A stretch of 64,000 bases of DNA from Boletus sp. NGJ (GCA_019096195.1 JAGTXK010000219.1:310001-374000); one strand, 5' to 3'. Positions 1-12,129 are shown, numbered from the stretch's first letter. Made by a program: numbers and translations. Notes: generated by a model from the letters alone, not told the origin.

Positions 1-2386
1 GTCTCTCCGCACTTAATTGGTGTCCCAGGAGCACCACCCAGATATACAAGCCGTCTCCGTTGGCGCCATCCTCTCAAACTATCAACGTGTACGCGTAGAA
101 CATGTGTATGTGACCTCTTCCCTCGCTGATCCCTCGCTCATTCGTTTAAAGCTGCCGCCGCCTCTCACTAACACCTCTTGCCTACCTCTGGCAACGCAAT
201 CAGACTTCTCTCCTCTCTGAAATGATATCTACGGGTTTAAATGCTATCCTCATCAAAATCGCAGGGGCGGGACTTACTACCTTAGATCTTGCAAGACCAC
301 TGTCATCTATGCGACCAAAACTTGTATCGCTTCATCAGAGATTCGGTACACACCCGTGCGGAGAGGGAGGGGAATACGAGACCTTCACAATCGACAGTCC
401 GCTATTCAAAAGCTGCATCGACATCAAGGTAACGGAGGTCGTGGTAGTGGACCAAAGCGACGTCGCGCCTGTGGCCTATCTGCGAATCAAACATGCACTA
501 CTGGCCAAGAAGGAGGCTACTCCAGTAGCCACTCTCCATATTCCTGTCCCTCCCTTACTCGAGTGTCCCTTTGAGACTCTGCGTATACATGTGCACAAGT
601 CCCTTTATGGTGCGATATCAGATTCGGCCTCGGGGACCAACTATTTGCACCCGCATGTGTTACCCGAACTTGGACCATCTCTCCGCCGCATTGGTCCATG
701 GATCGCGGTCGGGAACGTCCGCTTCCCGAAGTCTCATCCACATCCCTCGAGCGTTGGAGACGAGGTCGCTCACTGCTTTGGAATACTTCAAAGTGCGTTT
801 TGGCTCGTCACCGTCAGACCATCGCCAATACTTTCAATCAGACTTACTGGCCAAAAATTCACCCGCATGTTCCGCACGTTTGGAGCTCCTCCCAACTTCA
901 GCGACCATCACGCTCCTCCTTCCAGACCTCGACGGACCAACATTCTTTTCTGCTAATACTGCGTACGCATCCTTTTTTGGCGCTTCTCCACCTGCAAGAG
1001 CTTGCGTAGGTGTCGGTGGGGTAGGCGTTGGGCTGGATTGCCTAGCGTGGGTTGGGGAACCGAATGAAACACTGGACAACAAGATGGTAAAAAGGATGAT
1101 GAAAGGGGAAACAGGAACGAGAAAGGCCCTTCATGTTCAGAGCTTGAGCTACTGGGCACCTGCGAACATAGGTCCTTATTCACAAGCTATCAGTGTGCGT
1201 GAATCTTCCCCTTGATCAGTGATCCTCCCCATCCTCCCTAATAGCAATGCACAGATACCACCCTATACATTCATATCAGGCCAGATCGGATTAATACCTT
1301 CTTCCCTGACTCTACCATCACCCCCAGTTACACCCTCGGCACCTTCCTCATCACCATCCACAACGTCCTCCACTCTTCCGCTTGAGACAGCCCTGGTCCT
1401 ACAGCATACAGCACGAATCATTCGGGCCGCCCCAAATTCTAGGTTGGGCGATGGCAGCGAGGGTGGGTTCGGTAGGAGCGACTCAAGCCCCGAGTCAAGC
1501 ATGGACGACGTTTCAAGAGATGGAATTGGAGAGGGGGGATGGATCCAGCTTGCGATGTATTATCTCGTTCATGTAGCGGATGTGGACCACGTCCGGAAGA
1601 ATATGGAATTGGTTGACGGGGTACGCCTGTCTCGTCCCTCGCCGCTGGACCACGCTGATCCTGCGACGATCAATGAAGTTGACACCGACGCTCTATGCAG
1701 TCCTTTCATCCCTTCCACGCGGTGCTCGCGTAGAGAAACAGGTTCTCGTACACAGCGGTCGATTCGTCATTTCTGATCCGGAATCATCCAGCGAAGAGGA
1801 TGGAGAAGAAGAAGAACCGGCGGTAGACAAGTCCCCTGAATTTGTTCAAGGTAACGTTCTCCACTTTGACATCGTCAAAGTCCCTCACCCTCGTGTATTC
1901 TGGTCGACTTTATCTCGGAACAAAAACAAAGGTGATATCACAGTTCGACGCCCCGAAGACCCTGACGCCGAGATTCAAGTCCACTATGAGATATCGGGTT
2001 TTCCACCTTCTTCAGAGGCCTGTGCCGTCGTCTTTGTACGGGATTCTGACACGCCTAGCCTGCGAGACGCGCTCGTCGCACGAGCAGCATCTCAAATGAT
2101 GGCGATCCAGGATTTTACACCCTTTTTGGAGCGTACCTTGGTCGCGAAAGTGTTTGTGAGCCATCGGTCAAGCATGGGCGGGAGACGTATGTCAAGCCTT
2201 TGTCCTCATTCTCATGATGCATACTTAAATCATTTTCTGGTCATTCTCCGAAATACAGTCGTTGTCCCCCTCCTCGAAGCCATGTTTAAGAATGGGACGC
2301 CAGCACTGACAATTGTGCCTTGCCGTTATGTCGCTTCGAGAGTGGGGAGAGGGTGGGACTGGGCAGTTACACTAATGGCTGTTTAG
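1..2386 (+). CDS. DPH6: Diphthine-ammonia ligase DPH6 homologue, 3' part (5' end outside window)
   Basis: DPH6 adds the amide in the last step of diphthamide formation on elongation factor 2, in the cytosol. The window opens inside the ATP-binding (PP-loop) domain: residues reading AVSVGAILSNYQRVRVEHV, then PLAYLWQR and CGEGGEYETFTIDSPLF, are family signatures. After them come two RidA/YjgF-like domains (SYWAPANIGPYSQAIS near 1150-1194; PYTFISGQIGLIP near 1258-1300), as in yeast Dph6 and its fungal relatives. I place introns at 106-151, 793-841, 1195-1254 and 1621-1678; each restores the reading frame and has GT/AG ends. One more intron near 1,850-1,930 is possible. The stop is TAG at 2384-2386. 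The start lies upstream of the window. Family call is firm; exact splice sites in the last third are not. Confidence 0.88.
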
Positions 2387-2651
2387 CAATTCTTGGCATA
2401 TACACGTCCGAAAGAACAAAGGGCATATTCCTGGACCCGTAGGGGACAGGTTTGCAAAGCATTAATTGTGGCTGTGTGTCAAATCTGCAACGACGTGGGA
2501 AGATCTGGTACTTTTCGAAATTTTCCACATATGGGAAAATTTGATCGAATTTCCCGCCGTTCTGTGCGCGATCGAAAGTTAGGGGTTGTGGGGCGGTCAC
2601 TTCCCCCCCCTTTCCCCCTCTGTTCCTTCATGCCTCTCGTGCCATCGTTGA

Positions 2652-3583
2652 CCGGAAGATGACGGAGGCTTTGAGTCGGGCGTTATTACCGCCCGCAGTT
2701 TGTGTCTCGATTTCGACTTCGAACGGGTTGGTGGTGATGCGTTCTCGTTGCGGTTAGTGTCACTATTTCATGCTTGTGCATTGACTCGCGGTAGTCGTAA
2801 GCAGGAATATGTGGATTTCCTTCGCTCTCACTCATGTGACGCTCAATGCTCATCTCATTTGATGTTCACGTTTAATGTGAGAAAGACTCGTCGCAGACGA
2901 ACGGACGCTATGCGGGAAATTGCTTCCTCGCATTTATCGCTTCGTGCGTTCGACTGAAGGTGAGGTTTCAGAGGGTCCGTTGACGGGTTTCGTTACGTCC
3001 CGTTTTCTTTCAGGATATCGTTTGCATTCGATTTTCGATTACAATCATCCGCATAACGGTATAGCGGTTGAGATGTCGATGGCAGAGTTGTTTTTGTTGA
3101 CGCTCTCGGAAGACGAAATTCGTGTGGTACTTGGTGGTCAACGAATAGCACTGCCTGTTCAAATTGTTCGAGACAGTGCCGAGCGGTTGTGTTTTGAACA
3201 TGTGTGTAATAACGACTGCAGCAATATTTTTCCTCTGACGTTATTCAGAGTACGCCGGTTCCTGGGACGATATCGTTGCTACCTGTTTTCAGGGAACTTA
3301 TCACGAACGTGGTGTTACTAAACGGATGCCATTCTCCGCCGTGTTCAACGCTGAGGGCCATAAGAAACTTTTAGACGACAAAAGCAAGATGCAAAGCTTG
3401 CCTGCGAAAGAGATCCGCGTCAATGATATTGTTGTCGAAGTTTTCGTTCGCCGATACACAAAAGCGACCGATAAATCCGATAACCCGTGGAACTCATGGA
3501 GAGCCAAGTTCGAGTTAAAATGTGTGTCGTTGCTTCACAGATGCGTTTCGGCCAGCGAAAACCATGAAGACATCGCTGTGTAA
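2652..3583 (+). CDS. Multi-exon gene of unknown function
   Basis: I do not recognise this protein. A continuous reading emerges only after splicing: an open stretch from about 2652 (LCLDFDFERVGG, FSLRLVSLFHACALTRG), an intron 2797-2896 (GTAAGC...CGCAG), an exon ending VRSTE, an intron about 2962-3013 ending TTTTCTTTCAG, an exon with GYRLHSIFDYNHPHNGIAVE and LSEDEIRVVLGGQRIALP, an intron from about 3200 to 3295 ending TTTTCAG, and a last exon (GVTKRMPFSAVFNAEGHKK, NDIVVEVFVRRY, WNSWRAKFELKCV) stopping at 3581-3583. Classic pyrimidine-rich acceptors and matching phases argue that this is a gene and not chance. No ATG is found in frame at the 5' end, so the first exon is missing or wrong. No domain or signal peptide was seen. 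Confidence 0.42.
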
Positions 3584-3880
3584 ATATTGCTGTACTTATA
3601 TCGTGACATGTCTGTACGCGCCCCATCATCTGCTATTCGAAATCGTACACATTGAATACCTGTGTCGAAATGCGTCTATACGCCCAGTAAGTGTAACCAC
3701 AAATTAGACTCCAGGACCATTATATCGAAAATGCAAGTAAAAACGTTGACAGCAATGACCAAACAACAGCAACAAAGTGTAACTTACAGAGGGAATATTG
3801 CGGTGCGACGAAAAAAGTTGGCGACAAAATGAAAGCATGTACTGTTCGATGATGTTGTCTGTTCCAAGTGTACACTAAAA

Positions 3881-6383
3881 TCAGGGCTCCTCCTCCTCTG
3901 CCTTCAAAGCCATCAACGCCCTAAACGCGGCCCGAGTCTCCTTCTCCGCTTTCGTGGGTGGCACCATCTTTGCAAATGCAGCTCCAAAGAGTGTGCAGAG
4001 CCCACCAAACCGCAATACCCAAGCCACACCATTTTTCCCAAAGTAAGTCGTATGGTCACCGAGGCCACCCGATGCAAAAGTGGGTAAAATGTCTTCAGGG
4101 TGAGAAGGAAGTGGCTTGGTGGGCGCGGATTCGTCAACAATGCGGAAGATGAGGCTTGCTACAACAGCGATCTGTTGTACGTGTAACGTGAGATGAGCCC
4201 TGACGAGATAAGCAAGAATAATACACACGATGAATTGTGGCATCACAATCGCTAGGTTGTGGATTCCAAGTATCGTTCCCCCTGCTACAGGTTTTGTTTC
4301 TCCATCGGCCAATGGCTCGCCAACCGTAGTGCCGTCTGCCTCTGCGCCGTTATACTCGCGTTGCATGAGGGGATCACGTTCATCAACGGAGCGTCGTGCT
4401 GCCGGACCCGGGGTGGCTGGCAGTGACGGGCGTTCGGTCATCTCCTTGAGGAACTGTATCGAAGCCGTCAATATTCAATTTTTCTTTTTCTTTTTTTTTT
4501 TTAAAAGAAAGGTAAAGGAATATACCGACCTCCATGATGATAGCGAAGGGTACCCAACAAGCTACACTCCAACAGATTCCGACAAGGCTGATCATAGCGA
4601 TTGCTCCCGGGACGGTCGTTATCCAAAACGAAGAGAACATCAGAATCGTAAAAAGTAGCATAGCACCCATCCAGATGTCCCTCAGGAGGATTGGCCTCCG
4701 GGGGAATTGGATTGATTTCCCTGAAACGAGAGCTTCTTCACGCCATTTGTGAAGGTTAACACGGAGGCGCTGAATGTGTGTCTGTTCGTCATCACCCTCT
4801 TCAGGGAGTAGACTGGGATCGCGGCGTGCGAGGTTGGGAAGAACAACACCCGCAATGACAGCCACTATGGGCGAAGCCGTCTGATCAGACTGCAGAAAAA
4901 GAAGGTACAGATAAACGTACCAATACTGTAAAGGAGCATCGCAAATTCACCAGTCCGTGTGGCTATTTCAATGTCGGGCTCTTGGCCTAGCTGATAAGCC
5001 ATGACTTGACCAACGTAAGTGGTGGAGTAAAAGAGGAAGGGGAACCTGTGTAGAGGTCATGTAAGACGGGGAACAAAGCTACACAACCAGAAAGGTGTCG
5101 CACCAGCCCATGAAAGCAAAGAGTTGCACAAAACAAACTCTCCTGACGGGGTTGGGAAGGTTGGTGATGGCTGAATAGATGTTCTCCAACACATCGTAAA
5201 GCTTGTTATGCCTTACATACGGATGGTCAGCTCATGTAAAAGGAACGCAGCAGGAGATCCCACCTATCTTTCCTTCTGTCAATGGTTTGCATCTCCTCGT
5301 GGTAGAAACATGTAATCCAGACGGTAACGACGAGACAGATGATGCTAACAACACAAAACTTGCGAAACTGGTCGCCTCCCAAGAAATCCAAAAAGGAAAG
5401 CTTCGCAAGCGGCAAAAAACCTATCCGCGGCGCGTTGAACACGCTCTGGTGGTACATGACAAAGAAATGCACGCACCAAAGCCATATCCAACAATGTTGC
5501 CTGCTTGGCTCATACGACTATGCCATGCATTTCCAGCGTTGAGTTGTTCAGGAGGGGTGATATCCAAAAGAAGGTTGCGTAAAGATGCTTGCAAGGCATT
5601 GAGCGCAAAATCAAGAACATAGAATGCGAAGACGGCGATGCCAATAGCGACGTTTGAAACCTAAGAATATGATATTAGCGCAAGTATATCTTTATACCAT
5701 TGACGACGTACTTGCTTCTGCCGTTCGGGGTCCCAGTCACCAACACCTCCACCAAACAGATCCACAAAGAACGATGCGATACTCTGACAGTACGCAAGAG
5801 CAGACGTAGAGAGTACGAGCGCCACGGTCGAAAGAATGACCCAATATCTCCGCCTGAACCGAGAATGTGACGAATCAGAGATAGCACCTGTCAAGGATAT
5901 TTTGCGTCTGGTGAATTCACACAAAAGAGAAGGATCAACGCACCGATAAGAGGTTGAGCAATCAACCCGCTGATTGGGCCAGCAAGCCAAACCAGGCTTG
6001 TAACTTGCTCGGATATGCCAAGAGATAGGAGGAACGGCGTGCCGTATCTACACATAGGAGTGGACATCCTTCCACCAAATTTCACACACGGTCGACACTT
6101 ACCCGAGCTCCACGGTCCAGGCGATTTGGGCTCCTGCCATAGATATACTGAGCGTTACAAGGTTCCATGCGCTTAACAGGTGTCGCGTGTGTTCGGTTGG
6201 AATCGTCGACCGCTTCCCGGAGTCGTCCGTGCTACGGTAAGAAACTGCTGTTTCGCTGGAGGGCCCAGAGCCCTGTTCGAGCTGGAGGCCAGACGTCGTG
6301 CGTTGCCTGTGGCGGGCAGCAGGCCATGGAATTTGGGATGTTGGATCGGGGTCGGCGTCGATGTTGTACGGAATAATAGCCAT
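3881..6383 (-). CDS. Sucrose/alpha-glucoside-type sugar transporter (GPH/SUT family, 12 membrane segments)
   Basis: A proton-coupled disaccharide importer of the plasma membrane is the likely role, by resemblance to fission yeast sut1 and plant SUT carriers. The N-terminal cytosolic region (about 60 residues, Ser/Thr rich) leads into ISMAGAQIAWTVELGYGTPFLLSLGIS and LAGPISGLIAQPLIGA, the family hallmark (segments 1-2). Later come RRRYWVILSTVALVLS, ALQASLRNLLLDITPPEQ followed by NAGNAWHSRMSQAGNIVGY (loop 4-5 signature), CFVQLFAFMGWCDTFL and GICWSVACWVPFAIIMEV. About eight exons; a clear intron is 4454-4525, which holds an A/T homopolymer run. Start chosen at ATG 6383 (MAIIPYNIDADPD) because the upstream in-frame codon is GTG. 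The C-terminal tail is rich in Lys and Glu. Substrate is inferred only. Confidence 0.82.
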
Positions 6384-6658
6384 TGAAGGAGGGACGCTAG
6401 AGGTATCGAGGGTCACGGTGGAGCTGGTTTGGAAACATAAACGACCAAACGGAACTTGCTGTGTCTGGCAAAGTAGCTCGAAAGCCCAGCAGGACCTTTT
6501 GAAGGCAACATCAAACTTAGCCGTAATTCGGCGTTCTCCGCCAACTCTTGCATCAAGTGCTACAACAGCGAAGTACAGTATGTAAAGCTAATCCAACAAC
6601 AATTCTGAAGACTACACGAAGATGTACATGCAGAAAATCTCCCGAATGCTCAAAGCGC

Positions 6659-8671
6659 TCAACCTCGGATGGATGCCGTTGAAGAACCTCTTCGATGTCC
6701 GCTGTGCCTGCGCTCGGGAGGCGGCGGCGGTTTCGACAGTAGATTAAAGGGTAGTCGGCGCGTGATTGCAGCTGCAGCTGAAGACGAAGCACCACGGTTG
6801 CTCTTTCTTGGAGGTTCTGGCAAATGTGCATGCTGTGTGGATGGTCTAGCGTATATCTCTGGCTCTTCAACTAGCTTCTCCTCATAACGAGGGCAGTCCG
6901 ACGAAGATGCCCTAGACACTATGGGAGTAGGTGAAAGAGAGGGTTGCCCAGGACGTGCACTGCTGGGGTTCGTCCCGGCCCTATTTCGGGATGCATCACT
7001 CTGTCCTGGCTGCGCGGGAACGGGGACAGGGGAGGGCGACGTTCGCAGCTGTGCAGCAGAAAAAGACGGTCGCAAAAGTTTCCGGGCAGCTGTCGTCCCC
7101 GTTATTGCTAGTGAAGAGATGCCATCGAGTTCATCATCGCTGGCTGAAGGCCCTGCCGAACCGAAAGTCGGTCCAGCTTGCGACTTGTTATCCGTCGAGG
7201 ACGTTCCTGCGCTTCCACTTCGGTTCCGTCTCATATACTTCTCTATTTCGTCGGCATCCCGTTCTCGCATCCGATTTACAATGGGCGACAGTGATACTTG
7301 AGGCGGAGGGTTGAGAGACAGTGACTGTGAATGACCGGGTGAAGGTGCGGAGAAGGTGCCATTGCTACTTGCAGATGAGATGTTGTCTGGTGGTGAATGC
7401 AAAAATTGAGGTGGCTGTCTGAGTTGATGGGATGCAGAGGAAGATAGTGAAGATAGGCTCGCAGTCACGTTAGGCGCAAGTCCAGCACAGTCAAAGTCGC
7501 CGCTGTCCGAAGTCGCTGTTGTACGACTCCCACCAGAACCACTTCGCATACGTGCAGTAACACTCTCAAGGTCCTTTGGCCTGACGGGCAGATGGACAGA
7601 CCGGTCTATCACGGGTCCCCCTCCCCATTCGCTCCCTCTTGCAGCGGCTTGAGCAAAGACCATACGTCGAGACTTTTTGTTGTGCTCGAATTGCAAACGT
7701 GCAGAATCCTGCAACGTATCTCTAGTGCTAAACCTGCCGATGACCGTTGAAGCGCTTCGGTCGGGGGAAGATGATTACTCACGAATAAGCGTAATCCGAG
7801 GCAGTGAACCCATCGTTGTTACGCGCAGCGAACTGACAACCTCGTTCAATCAACAGTTGGACGATCTGAGTTGTATAATAAGCGAAACATGGAAACCAAC
7901 GTCAACTTACACCCATACCGGTATGTGACCCCAAGAGCTGGCGCTGAAGATACAACCATTGGCTTGATCCTGCTCAGAAAACATAAATTGAAAACTCACT
8001 AGTGAAGAGTGGTGTTGCCTTTATTATCAGCCAAGTCAAAATCAGCGCCCAAATCACACATCATCTAATAACAAACCGATGATGTATAATAAGAATAACA
8101 TGCAAGAACTGAGACGTTCAGAATCCACGCACGCGGACGAGTTCTTCGTTTCCTTTTAGAGCTGCCATATGGAGCGCAGTTTTTCCTTGAGAATTGGACC
8201 AATCAAGGATCCATGGATAGCGGTCATAGTACAGCCGGGCCATGCGTAGTGCGGCACCCATCTGGTCAACTTGAGATGGACCGGGGGCGTACGGATTTAG
8301 TGGTGGTGGCTTGAAATCGGCGAGAAGCATGAGGATCGTGTTACTTTCTGCATCCTAGTCGTCAGGGTGTAAGCCGGGAGTGGGAGCGTCAACGGTGCAC
8401 AGGATACACACTCTGCTGAGTTCTTCATCGTCGTGGCCAGCGGTGAGAAGAAACTCGAACGTCTCTTCATGGCCAAGAGCGGCAGCCCACGCTAGAGACG
8501 TGTACCGCTTTGTTCCAGGGTCAGGATTCCGCATGTCCGTTCTTTGTATAAGTCTCTTGACGAGAAAGAGATTGTTCTCTGTGGGGGGGATAAGGAGTTG
8601 TGACGGCGAGTACGAGAATAGTTACCTTTGACTGCTCTTCGAAGTCTGGCTGTCGCATCTTTCTCTGCCAT
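6659..8671 (-). CDS. Ankyrin-repeat protein with long Ser/Pro-rich tail
   Basis: Starts at ATG 8671 (MAEKDATARLRRAVK), followed by an intron and NNLFLVKRLIQR. Ankyrin units then follow: KRYTSLAWAAALGHEETFEF, QGKTALHMAALKGNEELVR, GADFDLADNKGNTTLH and GHIPVVQLLIERGCQFAARN ending DGFTASDYAYS. After an intron near 7,750-7,790 the frame enters STRDTLQDSARLQFEHNKK and then about 330 low-complexity residues rich in Ser, Pro and Gly (ending SSTASIRG, TGA at 6659). At least five exons. Ankyrin stacks bind partner proteins; no enzyme motif is present and the partner is unknown. The tail is likely disordered. Divergent from the STEEP1 homologue with 176 bp between start codons. Confidence 0.78.
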
Positions 8672-8847
8672 GGAGGGGAGGATGAGAGTGAAGACGAAAG
8701 ATGCGGCGTGAGGGATAATGAAACCATCCAGACAATTGGACCGCCGAGAGTCCCGAGTTGGCGGGATGGATCACGTGAGGTATATTGACAGCCAATCGTC
8801 ATCACCTTTGTGTCATGTATTAACGTCTTTCCAGTACACACTTCATC
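8672..8847. promoter_or_regulatory. Divergent promoter, ankyrin gene (-) / STEEP1 homologue (+)
   Basis: Only 176 bp separate the two start codons, so the core promoters must overlap. The stretch holds a CACGTG E-box palindrome (8772-8777), a CCAAT box on the plus strand (8792-8796) and an ATTGG (CCAAT on the minus strand) near 8736. These are motifs seen by eye, not tested sites. The shared promoter suggests co-expression but does not prove it. Confidence 0.5.
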
Positions 8848-9535
8848 ATGCCCAAGGTTGTCTCCCGCTCTGCCGTCTCCTCGTCCACCGATGGTGAGCA
8901 TGTTTTCTTTTACTAACTTGGTTGTCACTGATAATAATATGTCACATATCACAGCCCAGCCCACGGCATCGGCAGCAGCAGCGCTCAGAGTGTATTGTGA
9001 GTCATCGGTTCCTTTTCGAGTTCTCTACTCATGCGCGTTGACTCCGCAGATTGCATCTGCGGAGAATTCATTGTAGGTTCAATCGCCTCCGCCCTATTTT
9101 TTCCCACTTAGTATGCCGTTTCTTTTCCTCAGCTTGTGATCGAAAAAAGCCTTGCAGAGCTCCCAAAGCGTCAAACAGATGGGGCTACTATCATACGTTC
9201 CCAGGATAGTGGCGTCGTGAAAGCGGTGGTGTTCAAATTGAATGCCAGCCCCGTCGAGCCTGTGCTCATTGAAAGGTACGAAGTCACACCGCTGCTGACG
9301 TGAAGCGCTATGATTGCAGGGATTACTTACCTCTTACAGGTCAGGAGGCCATGAAAGGCAGTACAGGTTCTCATGTCCTCGCTGCAACTTGTTGGTCGCA
9401 TATCAATCTTTTCCACCCCCCGTCAAATCCGCGCCTCATCTTTACATCTTGAAAGGCGCTCTGACACCAGTTCAAGGCCAAGTTCCCAAAGATGCTTTCG
9501 ATTTCGACGATGATGCAATAATGTCCAACATTTGA
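8848..9535 (+). CDS. STEEP1/CXorf56 (UPF0428) family protein
   Basis: The start MPKVVSRSAVSS, then RVYYCICGEFILVIEKSLAELPKR, and the block GGHERQYRFSCPRCNLLVAYQS match the conserved N-terminus, CxCG motif and second Cys pair (CPRC) of the metazoan STEEP1/CXorf56 family. The two Cys pairs probably bind zinc. Introns: 8894-8954, about 9008-9050, about 9074-9132 and about 9276-9340; removing them gives one frame to TGA at 9533-9535 (DFDDDAIMSNI). About 140 residues, somewhat shorter than the animal proteins. In mammals STEEP1 promotes exit of STING from the endoplasmic reticulum; fungi lack STING, so the ancestral role must be something else, perhaps RNA processing (inference). Confidence 0.85.
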
Positions 9536-10572
9536 CATGTACTGGATGCAAATGATTTGATTCCTATTTACAATCACATTTGATGTACCATGGCAGTGTA
9601 TTGTAAACTGTGCAGTTTATGATCACCGGCACTGAATGATGAATGTTAGTCAATCCGAAATATTGCTCATTTCAACCAGAGTGGTGCGGCTCAGCTACCG
9701 TTGTAGAAAAAAACTCACAAAGCATCGTCAGAGACGGATGCTTTCATACAGTGTGAATGAAAGGATCATCGTTACCGCGGATGTAAAGAAAAGGTTGAAC
9801 GGAAAAAAACACTCACACTTGAGTTACGACTCGCCGAGGGCGTTTCTAGAAAGGAAGAAGAGATCACCTTTGGTTACTTTTATTTAGATGTGTACACACA
9901 TACGCAAACAATGATGCCCAGCTGTAACTCGTCACAGCCTCTCGTTAAAGAAGGCTTACAGGATATCATAGAAGGTCATGCAGTCAGCTCTTATTCAGGC
10001 ATGCGCCGGCTGTCGTGACTCGTCTAGAGCTATCCCCAAATGCACGCTCGCGTCATTTCCGAGCTTCGAGAACACTATATCAAGGCTACGTTCCGTCACA
10101 GATTTTGGCTCCCCGTCTTCCCATGGCGTAGACACCAGTCTTGTCTGAGCGGCCTATAGCAGTTGCTATTTCGCGATTCCGCCACGCCGTCACTATCGGC
10201 TCTGTTTCGTCCGGTTGCGTCGCGCATGCCATCCTGCTGACGGCGGCATGTGATACGCCGACTTGGTTGGGGATGGCGAGTGAAGACGGAGACGGAGACG
10301 TTTTTGACGAGCATGGCTATATTGTCATTACCAAAATGATGTCGCCTTCAATACCGAAAATGAGCTTTCGAGGCTTCAAGGCACAGACTTTATTCGAACT
10401 CTCATGATATTGCAAGCGCATGACACATTCATTTACATAGAGGACTAGCACATCAATGACATGGCGAGAAATCGCTGTCTTCCTTCCAACCTGATTCGTG
10501 CCGAGGCAAACGTAAAAGACCCAAGAGGACCGGAGCCAACTATATTCTGAAAAGCCGCATGACCTAAATGCG
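9536..10572. other. Intergenic, no gene recognised
   Basis: No protein with recognisable motifs and no convincing spliced frame on either strand. The right part (10,320-10,572) may be 3' untranslated sequence of the chitinase gene. I saw no tRNA-like fold. Confidence 0.5.
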
Positions 10573-11997
10573 TCAGCTTCCGTAAGGGAAGAGCACGATG
10601 CCATCAGGTAGAGTCGTAGATAGGAGAGCGGGTGTGCTCGACGACGGGCGTATCGTGTTCGGGGACAAAATCGATGTGCTTGAGGAGGGCATAGCCGTCG
10701 ATTGTGTAGGACTCGGAAAGAGGTTTGTGCGTAAGGCGTTGGTGAGATCATGTTTGGGAGTATCTCCGTGTATGTCGAACAAGTTGACACCGCCCATGTT
10801 CATCTTTTTAACCCAAGCTGCCTTTATACCGAGGGATTCAGTGTCGTCGTATGGGATTACCTGTCCAGCCGAGGTCGAATGAAGGTAGGGGGTCGCGGAA
10901 CATTCGTCCCATTCACGGGTAAAACCTGAGGAGCCAATGAAGGATCCATCCGAGGATTGTGTGAGAATGCCCTGATTTATGAGTGATTGGAACTGGATTT
11001 GGCCGCTACCGTCTTCGGAATAAGCACGGGAAGGGGAACGTGTGGAGAGCCTTCTGGCGTTGGACTCGACAATGTAGCCGTACGCAGGGACACCGAGGAC
11101 AATCTTTGAAGGAGGAAAGCCTGCGGATGTCCAGGCATTGTAACCACCCACGGCGTTCTGGGAAGGCTGGGAGGAATTGCCGCAGCCGTCGGAGAGAGGG
11201 GCGTTTGGCCCAGGGGGCTGCCGGACTAGAAAGAGAGGAGGTGAGGGAGAGAGAGGGGGTGAATGGAGAGCAAGGGCAGGAATAAGCATACTTTCATAGG
11301 TATCATAGTTCATGAGGGTGATCCAGTCGACGACCTGGGAGAAGGGCGATACGTCTTTCATAGGTTGACCGTCTGGACCGGTAAAGGTGGTATCCTGTAC
11401 GGCGGCGGATATCATGGCACCTGGAGGGAGCTTCTGTTGAAGGACTTTGAAGAACTGGAGCATGTTGGCGGAATCGGTGGCGCTTTCGCTGTTGCCCTGT
11501 TGGCCGATTTGACCTGGGTACTCCCAATCGATGTCGATGCCGTCAAGATTGAAGCGCTTGTAGGCGTCGAGGATGTTGTTGGCGAAGGTGTCCCTGCCTT
11601 GTGGGGTTGCGACTGCGTCTGAAAAGTACCTGGTAGAGGTGTGAGGTGTAAGATTTGTAAGGGGGGATGGGACTGGCCTGCTCCCTGTCCAGCCACCGAT
11701 GCTAAGCGAGATCTTTGCTGAAGCGGCGTGTGCGACAGAGACGAGATTTGTGAGCATAACGGGTGCCTGATCGTTGTCCCAGCTTAGCTGAAAGTGCTGG
11801 TCCGGGAGAGCGAAAGCAAAGATGACGACGTCGAATAGGGAATAATCGATGTGCTCGGGTGGCGCCCAGTCCGGATAATAGGACATGATGCGGGGAGGAC
11901 GAGATGCTCTGTGATGCAAGGAGTGTGAGTGAGAGGAAGGAAGGGCGAAAGAAAGGAGGGGGAAGACGGCAGCAGCGACAAGCAAGAATGAGAACAT
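10573..11997 (-). CDS. Secreted GH18 chitinase
   Basis: Hydrolyses beta-1,4 bonds of chitin outside the cell or in the wall. Starts at ATG 11997 with a signal peptide (MFSFLLVAAAVFPLLSFALP). The TIM-barrel motifs are in order: SYYPDWAP (strand 1), KISLSIGGWTGS (strand 3), and LDGIDIDWEYPG, the catalytic DxxDxDxE with Glu as proton donor, then DWITLMNYD (strand 6) and KAAWVKKMNMGGVNLFDIHGD (strand 8). Two introns: 11630-11677, which has GC-AG ends, and one near 11,224-11,290 ending CTTTCTAG. The C-terminal 50 residues are Ser/Thr/Pro rich, a probable O-glycosylated tail; no carbohydrate-binding module was seen. TGA at 10573-10575. Confidence 0.88.
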   Translation of the reverse strand: MFSFLLVAAAVFPLLSFALPSSHSHSLHHRASRPPRIMSYYPDWAPPEHIDYSLFDVVIFAFALPDQHFQLSWDNDQAPVMLTNLVSVAHAASAKISLSIGGWTGSRPVPSPLTNLTPHTSTRYFSDAVATPQGRDTFANNILDAYKRFNLDGIDIDWEYPGQIGQQGNSESATDSANMLQFFKVLQQKLPPGAMISAAVQDTTFTGPDGQPMKDVSPFSQVVDWITLMNYDTYESMLIPALALHSPPLSPSPPLFLVRQPPGPNAPLSDGCGNSSQPSQNAVGGYNAWTSAGFPPSKIVLGVPAYGYIVESNARRLSTRSPSRAYSEDGSGQIQFQSLINQGILTQSSDGSFIGSSGFTREWDECSATPYLHSTSAGQVIPYDDTESLGIKAAWVKKMNMGGVNLFDIHGDTPKHDLTNALRTNLFPSPTQSTAMPSSSTSILSPNTIRPSSSTPALLSTTLPDGIVLFPYGS

Positions 11998-12129
11998 GGC
12001 AAAGAGTGAAGTGAAGATGGTGGACCAGCCAACGGTGAAGAGGAGGACGGGGCTGACATCAAGCAAACCCGGGCCGGGCCGGAGACATGATCGCTGCGAT
12101 ATAAATCCCGTCGACTCTGACCACATCCA

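Noticed and set aside
9670-9760. Possible tRNA in the intergenic region after the STEEP1 homologue.
   Set aside because: No acceptor stem or T-loop consensus could be aligned.
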